Shown piece after piece: positions 46,573 to 57,957 of a stretch of DNA of 64,000 nt. The stretch is taken from the NCBI RefSeq assembly GCF_963855985.1, contig NC_087107.1:4650001-4714000 (forward strand). Direction: 5' to 3'. The position numbers and the translations under genes were made by a program. The notes under the pieces are model-generated. The model searched no databases, was not told the DNA's origin, and worked only from the letters and a program-made list of their open reading frames with translations. How positions within the stretch are numbered: position 1 is the first letter of the stretch; each line of letters begins with the position of its first letter. This DNA comes from Ostrinia nubilalis. Taxonomy: Eukaryota; Arthropoda; Insecta; Lepidoptera; Crambidae.

Positions 46573-48741
46573 ACATTTATTATGTATTAAACAAAAAACA
46601 AAGCTAAATAGTACAGAAATTAGCTAGCATAATTTCATTTACAAGATACTCCAATAATTAAATACACAAGTCAATTTTATTAATGTCTAGCAAATTACAA
46701 CTATTTCAGTTTTGTTATCGTTGTAGATTAATATCACAGCGACTAGTGAATATTAACTTCATTAGTCATTTGAACAGCCGCCATTAATTTATTGTATACT
46801 TAGTGGCGCTCTATTTCTTAATGCTGATTGGTTTAGAATACTAATACTAATTCATTATCAGTTAAAGCCGGTTGTTGGTTAACACTAACAGTCATGGAAA
46901 CGGATACAATGTTTATCGCCAGTAATACCCTTTCCTGATAAATACCTTCCATAGAACTAGTTTCACTAAACGCAATATTCCCATGGATATCCTAGGAATC
47001 CATTTGCCTGGAGGGTCAGCAATCTAAAGACTACTTAATTACGCATGTTTTGCTGAGTCTACCGAGTATAACTCGTATGGTTTGCATATTACTATGTTAT
47101 TACCGGTGAGGTTTGTGTCTTTTTGTATGTTTACAATGTTGCAGTTAAATGGATCCGGCTCGAAGGACCAGAAGATTTATGATTATCTCAAGCCTCTACT
47201 ATTTTGTGCGCTGACTGGTTGTTGTGTAATCTTTAATGACATGGATCTTTAGTAGTGTCAACTAGATAACTTTTAGTAGGTTAATGCATTAACAACATCC
47301 TTGTGGTTTAATACACCGATTTAATGAAGATGCTCAAATGATGAATGAAGGTGATCGACCTTGCAATACATCTAATATGGCATAAAGTAATTACCACACG
47401 TCTTTCTCCTATCCAGCACACTTTCGCATATTCGCACACTATCAATCACCAATGGCTCGTTGATCTGTCAAAACTATAATAACGAAGATGCGTCCAACAA
47501 ACATATCTATCAGGACAGCCAATCAGAAACTTAAATGAAGGAAGCGAAAGAAGGATGAGCTGTTTGGTTTTCTAAATTACTTTCGCAGCAAATATTGCAA
47601 TAGCGAGGTGGAGTGGTGAAATTGAATTAATATAAAACTGAGAAAGGCTAAGTATTTGATTTAATCGACATTCTGCGTTAAACTCCTTTGACCAAAAGCG
47701 TTTCAGTGAATCATTCCTACATTTCAATAAGGATGTTTAGATTATTCTAGTCAATAGAATTATTCTAATGGAGAAAATTCTCCCAAACATGATGGCGCAG
47801 TCAGGTCGATGATTTTTTTTAAGAAGGCCTGAATTACCAGTTAGAATGAAGAAGAATGTAAAGAAGGAACCTAAATGAACCTTATTTCCTGTTTATTAGT
47901 TGCTATTAACATTTTAATTAAACATTATACGTTGTATTGGACTTGGAATGCATCCAGCTCTGTAATGCTCCGAGCTGGAATATGCAAATCTATAACCGGT
48001 TCGAGATACGCATCACTACTTTCGATCATTTTAATAGTAATTGTATGGTTCGCTTACTATCAATTTCGTTTCTGGTATCTACCTACTGTATCTTAAGGTA
48101 TCTATTAAATACTAACGACTACGAGTAATTATTGCCCGCAGCTGAAGTTGTTTTCAAAATTATCTATTTGCGAAATTGTATATTTTAATAGTAATTATTT
48201 CAGGCTTTTCATTAGATTTTTTCTCAAAATTTTTATTTCAGAAATTCTTATAATTGAATTATTTTTTTATTTAGTCACTGTTAGTAGATTCAAAGATTAA
48301 AATTTTACTTTACTTGCCATGAAGTTGTTGAATGTGACTTTTGCATTTAATTTAGAAAACTTCGTCTATTACTTTCTTAACACTTGTTTAAATGTTATAG
48401 TTCATACCACTTTATCGTGTTCACGGCATCCGCCTGGCTTAATTTGTGGAAACAATGTAAACGTAGATCTAGATGAAATTCCTGATACAGGAATTCCCCA
48501 TTCTCCGCATTTAACCACGTTATTATTGAATCCGTGTTTGTTTTAGCTGCATTTAGGTTAAACAGGCTTAATTCAAATGCAACGTTGCATTCTAGAAGCG
48601 TTTATCGTTTCACATCACACGCCTTTCGGATTTCTCGTGTTACATTTAAGACTAGCTAAGCTATTTGAGGTAAATGGTGTTGTTTCCGTCATAAAGTGTT
48701 CGGTCAATTACGCTATCAGATTGTTATCAATTCAATGACAA
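46573..48741. other. Non-coding stretch
   Basis: No supportable gene. An acceptor-like TACAATGTTGCAG ends at 47144 and is followed by a 35-codon open frame without a donor. TGGCGCAGTCAGG at 47793 resembles one at 54242. Frames at 47875-48128 and 48319-48546 look like chance. Confidence 0.45.
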
Positions 48742-48999
48742 CTAGTCAACGTTGGCGACGTGTCCATATCGCCGTTCGATTAAGCTCGCAGTGCGTAATG
48801 TTGATTGCATGAATGTCATTTTCTTGAGAGCCTTGCCCAGGTGACTTGCCCATGTATGAATGTTGTTGCAACTTAGTAAGGCTCCCAACTTGAATGTATT
48901 GTCGCGTGCCTCGGCAGCTGGTGTGGCGTAGACGCGTTTTAATTTAGCTGGGTAAAAGTTTGAAGTCCACTCGGTTAGATGCGTCGCCTGGCTGCGCAC
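48742..48999 (-). other. 85-codon minus frame next to candidate promoter
   Basis: The frame is open from the GC-rich patch at 48999 down to TAG at 48742. Its composition is coding-like (for example NTFKLGALLSCNN, GKALKKMTFMQ, IERRYGHVANV), but it starts at GTG, has no clear splice sites, and no family is recognised. It lies head-to-head with the candidate first exon at 49015. Confidence 0.2.
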
Positions 49000-49014
49000 C
49001 GCAGCGCCTCACTC

Positions 49015-49458
49015 AGTTTGCTCGCGGACTCCGCGGAGCTCACTCGTACGTCACGCGCTGTGTCAAAAACCGACTTTTCGAATACGAATTTGGAACGTTT
49101 TGGACCGGTAATGTCGGTTCAACTGTCGCTTTTAAACAGCGGACTTCTCGCGACCGCCTAAATTTCGCGTTGCGAATCGAACGTGCGATTGCTTCATTCT
49201 GTTACGTGCCGCTTTAACAGATAACTGTGAAGGAACGTGTGTAGGCTTTCAGTGTTGTGGGATCAGCAGATTTAGTGCTTCATCTGTGCAGTGCAATTGG
49301 AGCATGTGTTTTAGTGGAAAGTGCTAATTTTGCCGTTTGGCTCGTCTATCGATACGTTTCACTGAACTCGAGACAAAAAGTGGTTTTGTGATCGAGTTCA
49401 TGTGACTACCGGAGTATTGATACGCATTGCTTTCCCCCTGTCCACAATTTGATTTATG
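49015..49458 (+). promoter_or_regulatory. Candidate promoter and first exon with splice donor
   Basis: A GC-rich, CpG-rich island in AT-rich surroundings (about 48980-49210). TCAGTT at 49013-49018, an arthropod initiator match, would put transcription start at 49015. No TATA box is evident. The segment ends at ATG|GTAAGC (donor GT at 49459). Several ATGs occur earlier in it, and the longest frame (48960-49217) is not recognisable, so the exon is probably 5' UTR, possibly ending with the start codon itself. Later exons would lie beyond the window, making everything to the right first-intron DNA. Confidence 0.4.
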
Positions 49459-49460
49459 GT

Positions 49461-52400
49461 AAGCCATTCAGCTCACTCGCTTGAACATCCTAGGCAATAA
49501 CCACGTTTACTATAATACATGTGAATGTATCGGCAAATCTTATTAGAATAGATTGATAGAATGTTTACTACCTCCAATCCAATAAACATGAATTCCGTTT
49601 TATGCACATTTTACAGTTATATTCAATTTAGCATTCCTTATCGTATCATTTATTTATAGGCTTTACTAGGTCAAGGAAGAGACCGTTACGTTTTACTGCA
49701 TACTTTGTACCTGTAAGAAGCAATTAAAAGACAACCTTTAACGCCTTACTATTCTTACTTCAAGGACTGTGATGATGTCTTTTTAACAGTTGCAACTGAG
49801 TTCTTTATCCATGAATCATTTGACCTTCCTCCGCAAACTTGAAATCAAAGTAGGAAAATTGCGAGTCGATGCAGTGTCAGAAATACTGGCGGGCATTCGT
49901 TTTATTTTGTAGCAGTACTTTGCAACTACAGATTTTATCAATAAAACACCTTTTGCTATGTACACAGCTTATTGGTCAGAAAACAAACAAAACGGCACTT
50001 GATTAAGAAAGACACCGAAGAAGAAAGTGACATTAATAACTTCATATCCAAACGGTCACGCATATCCATCTGCGAGATGGTAAAAGCTTAGAGATTCAAA
50101 ATTAATTAATAAAGGTAGAATGATTCGACAGTTTAGATTCTCAGTGGGTCAGTGTTTATTAATTGCGGACAAGTGGGACCGTCATTGTGCGAAGCAAATT
50201 AGTACTGCGAAATTCCGTTCACTTTTACATCTCAGAATTTTTGTTGCAAAACTTTTGCTTTTAAATACTTCTTCCGCTCATTAAGACTATTTTATTGCTA
50301 ATTTACATCCAGTTCAAAAATTTCATTTAGATTTGAGTTAAACGTCCTAGATACAAGTAAAAATAAAACTTTAGTAAGCTTGTATGTTGAGGTAAACACT
50401 CCTAGCGGTGAAAAGAATTAAGTAACGGGTTACGTTTGTGTTGTACGAATGTGTAGCCGTTTCGCTCGAGAAAATGGTTATTGCACGGTTTGGAATATTG
50501 TTTTGTCTTTACTGTCTGTCGACACTTAGTTTTTGTTTGCCCTAGAGAGTTTGACCTAGGCATGGATTGAATTCTGGGTTTAAAGAGCCACACCGGCAGC
50601 CTCGCCCGCTGACCTCTTCGTCACGAGCTCCACAAATATTATGAATCGTGATCCCCGATTGTGGGCTTAATGATGTATACTCTGTAGTTTCTAGTGAAAC
50701 TTCTCCGAGATAATTGTTTTGCTGCAGAATTCCTTTGTCGTCAAGGTCTTATCTGGTTTCATTGATTTGAATGCTGAATAAAATTCGAAGACTGTTGAAT
50801 GACCATGAAACTAGTTTTTAACCTGTTTGGGTATTTGTATCGTCGTTAACGTATTTATGACTATGTATACGGCTTACTGTTCTGTTACATTCTATTGAAT
50901 TACAAGATCATGTATCAATGTTAACGACGACTACATTGTTAAGTACAGTTACTGTCATAGTTCCAATTGAGCCTCGTAAAGTTTCAATATCCTTATCGTG
51001 CAGCCAATTTATTGTTGCCAGTTCGCCCTTAACCGCCGAGGATAAATCACTGATACTAGGGCGATGGCGATCGGCGCCCGCGCACGTTACGCGGCCTAGG
51101 GCTGCGGTCACGAGCGCCTTTGATACCGTTCCGACTCATCGAAGAAAATTATCAAGTGCCCTTGATACTGGAGCGTCTTCGCCTCCGATATTCCCTTTCG
51201 TATCTTTTACCTTATTAGATGTGGATTTATTGACGCCATTCGTTTTTATATCGACGATCTTTTTCTGAGCTCTATTTAATCTTTATTCAACGCTTTAGTT
51301 CAAAGTCGGCACGAAACTGTTAGAACGATTGTCTGTCTCTATAACTGATAGATATTATGTTTGTGTCTTTTCATTTTGTAAATTATTTGTTTTGTTATTT
51401 TAAAGTATATTATCTGAATTTACAGTACAATGAAGGCTTAACCTGATAACTCCATCAGGTAAGACCAAACATTTTACTCTCAACAAACAGATGGGAGACG
51501 TATATTTTGCACTTCCTGTACTAAATCATGGGTGTTCGTGTACTCTGTTGCTTCTTGCTTTGTCTTTAGACACATACATTTTAACCGGTTTCTCTTGTTT
51601 TCATGGTGAATGTGTCTAGAAATCTGTCCGAGAAATTTACAGCTTGATACAGTTCAAAGTTATGCATCTGATATCGTATAAGCCTTCGTCGTAGGGACAT
51701 CGTATTTCACCATAATTTTGGTCAATCGTTTACATAATTTTCGTCATTGAATTTGCGTCAAATTGGTCATATATTACATTTTTACATAGCATCATCCCGC
51801 ATGATTTTAAATGGTATAAGTACGATGCTCATATTATTTTGTCCGCCAGATTGTGGTGTGATTGTGAAAAAGCTGTTAACAGGCTTCGTAAATGTACCTA
51901 CCTACCTTTCGATAAGCACTCATCGTCAATTAGAGAGAACATCAAGGATAGATTTCAAAATCTCTTAAACATATCTGACTATCAATTTTACAGTTAACAA
52001 AATACTGTTAAAATGTTTTATCATTTATAAAACATAACTGACTATCAATTTACAATCAACAAAATATCGTTGAAGTTTTTATCATTATGAGTTGTTTCAA
52101 AATAAACACTTAGTGCCTAATAGATTTGGTTATCAAAACGGTATTTGAAAGTGTTTATAAAATGATCATTCATTCATTCATAATTATTTTGATAGCATTA
52201 TCTACAAGTCTTTTTGAGAGTTTTTTTTTAGAGAGAAGTACACAAATAGGCTAATCCACCTTAATGTTGAACTAATCTAGTTTTTAGATGCCGTCTGGTC
52301 ACTGGCGTTAATTATTGTTAATTTTACCTACACTACGGTAATTAAAACTTAAAACTCCACAATCTAATGATCTTGACATTGAGGCCTATTGTCTTAACCC

Positions 52401-52854
52401 GGCGATGTTATATCACCAAAAAATCCAGTTGTCGTACGGAAATCGTAAATCTCAAAAACTCGTTAGCTATATTAATTAAGTAACTTAGTGGAATAGTGGG
52501 TTTAATGTCCAGCAAATTGGTCTAGTTAAATTACGATTTATGTATTTAAACTGTAGTATATTTATTTAAGGGCCGCTTGCGTAATATTTTTGAAGTCATT
52601 ATAATTTTTGAGGTTTGCGTTAATTGTATTTAGTTAACACTTGCTATTTTAATAATTTGTGTGTTTATTACTATTATGTACCAGTATGTATTTTATAAAT
52701 TAAGAACTCTATGCGATAACTTATTTTGTTCAGGCTTAATCTCAGAAACTTGCTGAAATTTTAATAATAGAAAGAGGGAATATATCATAAGGTCATCTAG
52801 GTAACCAAACCAATACAAGGTAGTAAGTAAGTCATAAGGTGATAGGTGATAGAG
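49461..52854. other. Non-coding stretch, possibly first intron
   Basis: Frames of 116 codons on plus (50918-51268) and 67 on minus (50908-51111) overlap in a CpG-rich patch near 51050-51190; neither is recognisable. A 33-nt segment (51426-51458) is bounded by TTTACAG and CAG|GTAAGA but is closed in all three frames, so at most untranslated. Confidence 0.4.
51967..52090 (+). repeat. Two-unit tandem duplication, 62-bp period
   Basis: AAACATA(T/A)CTGACTATCAAT starts units at 51967 and 52029. The units share most positions, including AACAAAATA and TTTATCATT, and differ by scattered substitutions. Confidence 0.75.
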
Positions 52855-52985
52855 TGAACCGATGACCTCATAAAGGTAGCGGAAAGGCGCTGGATGCAGG
52901 CCGTCACCATTTGGCCATTGTGGAAATCATTGGGGGAGGGCTATGTTCAGCAGTGGACGTCCTATGGCTGAATGATGATGATGAA
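52855..52985 (+). mobile_element. Dead-on-arrival LINE 3' end, about 130 bp
   Basis: ATGACCTCATAAAGGTAGCG, GGCGCTGGATGCAGGCCG, GGAAATCATTGGGGGAGGGC and TATGTTCAGCAGTGGACGTC followed by a GATGATGATGAAG tail. Same family as the copies at 5696, 31845, 33899 and 45237. Confidence 0.8.
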
Positions 52986-54733
52986 GGTGATAGAGAATTA
53001 GAGTATGATGCTGCTAAGATTTTCTACATTGTTTTTTTTTCTTGATAAAAATGAAAAAAGAAATATAAAAATACATTATGTCGAAATACATTAATCAATA
53101 TGTTAACACCAATAAAAGCAAATTCGTGTTAATCCCGGACTTTACTCGTGTACAAAAACCTAATCGCTGATAACTCATGAATGTATTGATTTCAGTATCA
53201 AGGCCGACTCCTAAGCCTATGTAAATGTAGTCTAAATAGAGATGTTATGCGATAATAATGAAATCTGTGACGTTATATCAAAAACCACTTCAATCACAAT
53301 GACGGAACAGATTGCCTTGATTGCGTGTAATAAGAAAAGTATAACTGTGTTATAAAGTATAATTGACATCATTATATCATCGTTAGAATGCATTAGAATA
53401 ACAAAGCAATGACAAAATTGTGAAGAAAGTGTAAGAAATGTGATTTTCTTCCGAAAATTTCGATGTTTCTCCATGCGTCAAACCTTCATTCAGTATATTG
53501 TTCAGAATCCATCGTGGATATTCGGTAATATCACTGGATGATCAATCAACCTAAACACTAGGCATCCTAGGTAGTTCTAATAAGTGCGATTTTACAATAA
53601 AAACGTCTCATCTATGTGTTATAAATTTGACTAATAAGTACCCGCAAATAATACCTTAGTCATCGTCACAGAAAATTATTTAAATTATCGACAGTAAAAT
53701 TATCTTCCCGCTATCGATTTTCACTTCCAACCTTTGCCTATCGATTCTTATCGATACGTGTACGAAGTTGTTACATTACCCATCACCGCGGATCCATGTT
53801 TGACCCTCGATGTAATTTTTATTTCTCGGGCACGCCTTCAAATATCCTGACTAGTGTTGGGAACGTGTGTCTGACGATATTTTAGGAGTGGAATTAATTT
53901 GCACGATGTCAAATACCAACCGCCGCGCGCCCAAACGAATTTAATAAGTTATTTATGTGTATAGCGCATCTTATCACTAACTTTAATATCATGTTTTATT
54001 AGCTTAAGATTAAAGATAATAATATGTAGAGCTACTGTCTGTGACTTTGAAAAGTAAGTGCTGATTTATTATTTTCTCAATATTTATGTAGAGTTTAGCG
54101 TTGGTCGAATGCGAATGAAGGTCGAACAAGTTAAACATTAACCAAACTGATAAGGTAATAGCGTTAAACAAATAAAATAAAGGTATTTAATGTGTCTGAA
54201 AGCATATAGCGTACCTATACTATATTTAAAAATAACCCTTCTGGCGCAGTCGGGTAATAAACACCTGATGATCTTTCAAATCTCATCGTTTCAATCGTCA
54301 TGTCGATACTATCGATAGATGCACATCTATTACATCACTAATGCCGCCCCTTCGGCGCGCTGCCGACGTAATTACAGGACTAGCACTGCATAGATCGATG
54401 GGTCGGTCAGTGAATTTAATCTCATGATGACGTTATCGAATGTTTGGAATTATTTCCCATGTGAGATCTTGACATGAAATTGCAAGACAAATCATTGTTG
54501 GTATAGAAGAAAATGACGCTGGTGAATATGACACACCTTTTTTCCCAACTACCCCATTGACTAGTCGGGATGACTTGTGTTTATGGGAATGATTATAATT
54601 TGACCTTAAGTTCCTTACGGATTGAAGCGAATAATAAATATTTTTTGAAGCGAAATAATCGAGTTTCTTTTCTCTCACTCGCTCGATTATGATTTCACCT
54701 TTTGTGTCTTAAGTCTAAAATAGGATTACTAAT
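52986..54733. other. Non-coding stretch with a PBS-like motif
   Basis: No supportable gene. TGGCGCAGTCGGG at 54242 resembles the primer-binding site following some insect LTRs, and AATAAAATAAAG lies about 70 bp upstream, but no LTR boundaries were found. Minus frames at 53232 and 54433 look like chance. Confidence 0.4.
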
Positions 54734-55532
54734 GTTTGGCCAAAAAACGTTTCCCAAATTATCACATCGCAAACAACGTTTCGCAAATTTTCATTTGGCA
54801 AATTCTCATTTGGCAAAACAACTTATTGCAAACTTTTAATTCGCAAATGTCGTTTATGGCATATTATTGTTTGGCAAAGTACGTTTTGCCAAATGTTTCA
54901 TTTGGCAAAAATATTTCACGATAAACTATTTACAAAACAATTTGATTGGTGCATAGAATGGAATACAAATTAGCTTGTGGTTATTATTTTGTTTAGTGGG
55001 TAGTTAATATAAGTTTTTTTCTAAATAAATTTTCATATTTCATTCTTTTTATCGAAATTTCCAAATGATTCATTAACAATAGAGATGATTCTAGCGCTCG
55101 GCGGCCGCTGCCGCGGCACGCTTCGCTCGCCTTCGCGCATTAAGGGTCACTGTTCTAACCTAACCTAACCTAACATACTATTTTCTACAATACCTACTTT
55201 TTGCAACCATACTATTTTCTGCAATCTCTCTGTTTTACATAAAATTATTGTGAAAACCATGACCATGTGCCTTATGCTTTGATTTGTGGGTAACGGTGGG
55301 TACTCGTAAGTATGTGAAGTGTCAATTTGACCAAGCAAATTATTTGGGATATAATATTTGGCAAAATAAAACATTTGCTATATAAACATTTGCCAAGTAA
55401 AATTTGGCCAAATGTTAATTTGACCAAATGAATTAGTTGCGAAAAGTACAGTTGCTAAAAGTTTATTTGGGAAATGATACTTTGGCGATAAGTTGTTTGC
55501 GAAGTGAAATTTGGCGAAAAGTAATTTGGCCA
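54734..55532. mobile_element. Fold-back element with minisatellite-like arms
   Basis: Left arm 54734-54925 is about ten degenerate copies of a 15-19 bp unit built on TTTGGCAAA(N)ACNTTTNG, such as CATTTGGCAAATTCTCATTT. Right arm about 55329-55532 holds the same unit in inverse orientation, such as TTTGGCGAAAAGTAATTTGG. The outermost ends TTTGGCCA face each other inversely. The middle (about 54930-55325) is unrelated, with a GC-rich patch and four CCTAA units. This is the architecture of fold-back elements. No transposase or clear target duplication was found. Confidence 0.65.
55154..55174 (-). repeat. Short interstitial telomere-like repeat
   Basis: CTAAC four times in a row is TTAGG in the other direction, the insect telomere unit. 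Four units are too few to imply a former telomere. Confidence 0.6.
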
Positions 55533-56290
55533 GGCTGGAAGGATACCCTAAAATAAGTAAGTCGTCTAAATAAATTACCTCACTGCTATTTTCTGTGTTG
55601 CAAAGTTAAAGTAAGTATGCAAAGTGCGAAATTGTGATGTCCTCAAGTTACTTAACAGCGGACGTAATATCACTTAGAGCGAGACGGTAGATCATTCCAA
55701 TTGCTTTATTATTTCATGTAACGCAGGACGCCGCATAAACCACAAATTACGCTTCCTCAAAGACATTAAGTTTTTAGGATGAAGAATTAGGATCGTTTAG
55801 ATGACCTTGAATGTTTGCATTGACGTAATGAAATTGTGTCTGTTCGTGCTGTTGGTCCTTTCCATTACTAAGAGTTTTTTTTTGATTATGTCACTATTTT
55901 GAAGTACTCAAATAGAATCTTAAACTAGTGCATGATAGCGCAGATCATCATGTGCATAAATGATCTGCTTTTTTGCAATGTTTTTCTTAGTATTTTTGCA
56001 TGGCACCGTGTATCATGTAATAAACAATTTGAATTTGGCACTGGCAAATATGTTATTTTCCCCTTTTTAAAAACCAATGGTGCAAGGTATCAAGCCCTCG
56101 AAATGGGTATACCTACAGTAATTTATGTTTTATTTAGTGTATTAGTAGGATGAATGCCTCATTCGGACGCCCGTCTGGTATCTTGGGCGGGCTCTATGCC
56201 TCTAATCCCTACATCCCGTGCCCATTATAACTTTTAATCTGAACCTTTTAATAACACTCTAGCTACTTCCTAAGTGCGTACTTAGCCATT
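55533..56290. other. Non-coding stretch, no feature seen
   Basis: A 73-codon plus frame (55932-56153) is AT-rich and unrecognised. Confidence 0.45.
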
Positions 56291-56298
56291 CAGCCCCC

Positions 56299-56439
56299 TT
56301 TATATCCTGTGATGATTCACCGCACGCACGTCCGCTCGCCATGAAGTCAGCAGTGCGAATGCACGCTGTCGCCGAAAGTTCAACAGTCGCGCCCTTTTCC
56401 GGTGCGCACGCGCATGTCCTACACACAGGTAGGGTTTGA
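56299..56439 (+). CDS. Possible alternative first exon with short leader ORF
   Basis: TTTATAT at 56299 lies about 42 bp before ATG 56341 (context CTCGCCATGA). The frame runs 32 codons (MKSAVRMHAVAESS... rich in Ala, Val, His, Ser) to TGA at 56437. After 88 nt a donor-like ACACACAG|GTAGGG occurs (GT at 56429). The block is GC-rich, unlike its surroundings, and contains TGCGCACGCGCAT at 56403. It lies on the same strand as the candidate first exon at 49015, so an alternative promoter is conceivable. Evidence is thin. Confidence 0.18.
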   Translation, partial: FISCDDSPHARPLAMKSAVRMHAVAESSTVAPFSGAHAHVLHTGRV

Positions 56440-57830
56440 TATCGGAAAATGACCCTTATCTCAACCACTTAGGGAAAATTTTAACTGTATCGAAGTCGAT
56501 GAGCGAATTCAATTGTCTTGAATCATAATAAATGTGTCGTTAAAAACGCACCTGTGTTTAAATGAATAACTCGTAAAATACGGGATATTGACAGACATTT
56601 GGGTTCCTGACATACACATGAACGGGCTGATACTTATATGTTTAATCAAAATCAAAGTAGATTACGATATCACACCTGAGATGGCAGTGTGAGGTCTAAT
56701 ATAGAGCACGATTCCTCATTAAATATAGGATTTGCTCGCGTTTTAAAGACACACAGGTAATAAGAAAGTAGGAAGAGAGACGATGGAAGTAAAAATGTAG
56801 AGAGACTATGTAATGACAACCACAGGGTTAGACGATAAACAATGACAATGGATAATTATTATGATTAAGGTTTCGGGGAGCTACCAAATGCAAGCTACCT
56901 TTTGAAGATCTCTTGATCTAAGTAAATATAGCAGTAAGATGACGAAACCAAGTCTACGTAAATAAATACTGTTTCGGTTATAAATCAATGAAGTCATAAT
57001 GAAGTCTATTCAACCGTTACAAAATTCATTAATTCGTGTGTATGTTTCAATACGTCAAAATTTTACGTGCTAATTATTTGTTTTTACTGCGTTTACGTCG
57101 TTGGTTATTATGCTATTGTAGATTTGGAATCAGTATGACGTTTCATCATATGTAATTGGAGAATTGTGATCATTTCAAGTCAATAGATGATGATGGCTAT
57201 CGCTATGTATAATTCATGGTTTCTTATATGTTACGAGTCAAATAGACATCCGCATCCAGATTGATAGTTGCAATAACTTTATATAGCGTCGTAAAGATAA
57301 CTTTAATAATGTTTTTACATTAATCGATTACCTTATATGGTGTTGCAAATTAACATTTATATTAGAAGATAGTTTTAGGCCTATTTATAGAACAACATGG
57401 TATTAGAGAAACTGTATTTGTTTGGATGTAATATAAAATTGATTGGAAAAGGCATTTATGTTAGAGAAATGGATATCCTGTTCATTAACTGCTATGACTT
57501 AGAACAGCTATGATTTAACTGAACAGGTTGGCAAAGATTATTATTTTGAAGATTTTTTTAGTATAACAACAGGTGTGAACATTTGTGGTATAATTCCCCA
57601 AAACAATGGCCTACCATGTCCGGTGTCTGACAGCTGTACACGCAAGACTCCATTTTGTTTCACACTGTTTTGAATAACCATAATATTATTATGCCGAAAG
57701 AAAACAAACTAAACAAAGCCGAAATTCAGATGTTTGATAGAATATTAATTAGCTCGAAAAACTATTAATGCTGTCCGAGTGACACGACAACAACTCAACG
57801 TTTCACACTATGACATGACAATATTGCTAC
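56440..57830. other. Non-coding stretch, no feature seen
   Basis: Nothing recognised. A weak inverted repeat around CCTGTTCA/TGAACAGG occurs at 57478-57527. Confidence 0.5.
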
Positions 57831-57957
57831 TTAGGCCGAGTTGCACATTCTTATTTTAACTTTGACAAACGTCAACAATCTGTCAAACTCTATACAAAAA
57901 GCACCGGTTATTGTTATTGTCGCGGTTAAAAAATAAGATGGTGCAACTGAGCGTTAG
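57831..57957 (+). mobile_element. MITE, GGCTGGGTTGCACCA family
   Basis: TTAGGCCGAGTTGCAC at the left and GTGCAACTGAGCGTTAG at the right, with TTTGACAAACGTCAACAATC and GCACCGGTTATTGTTAT inside. It is colinear with the copy at 16423 and more diverged. Confidence 0.75.

Noticed and set aside
47145..47252. 35-codon open frame after an acceptor-like TTGCAG
   Set aside because: No donor follows and the frame length is within chance.
50908..51268. Overlapping ORFs on both strands in a CpG-rich patch
   Set aside because: Neither product is recognisable; mutual openness is explained by local GC content lowering stop frequency.
51426..51458. 33-nt AG...GT segment resembling a micro-exon
   Set aside because: All three frames contain a stop; at most a UTR exon, with no supporting context.
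55154..55174. Former telomere or chromosome fusion point
   Set aside because: Only four units, located inside a mobile element core.
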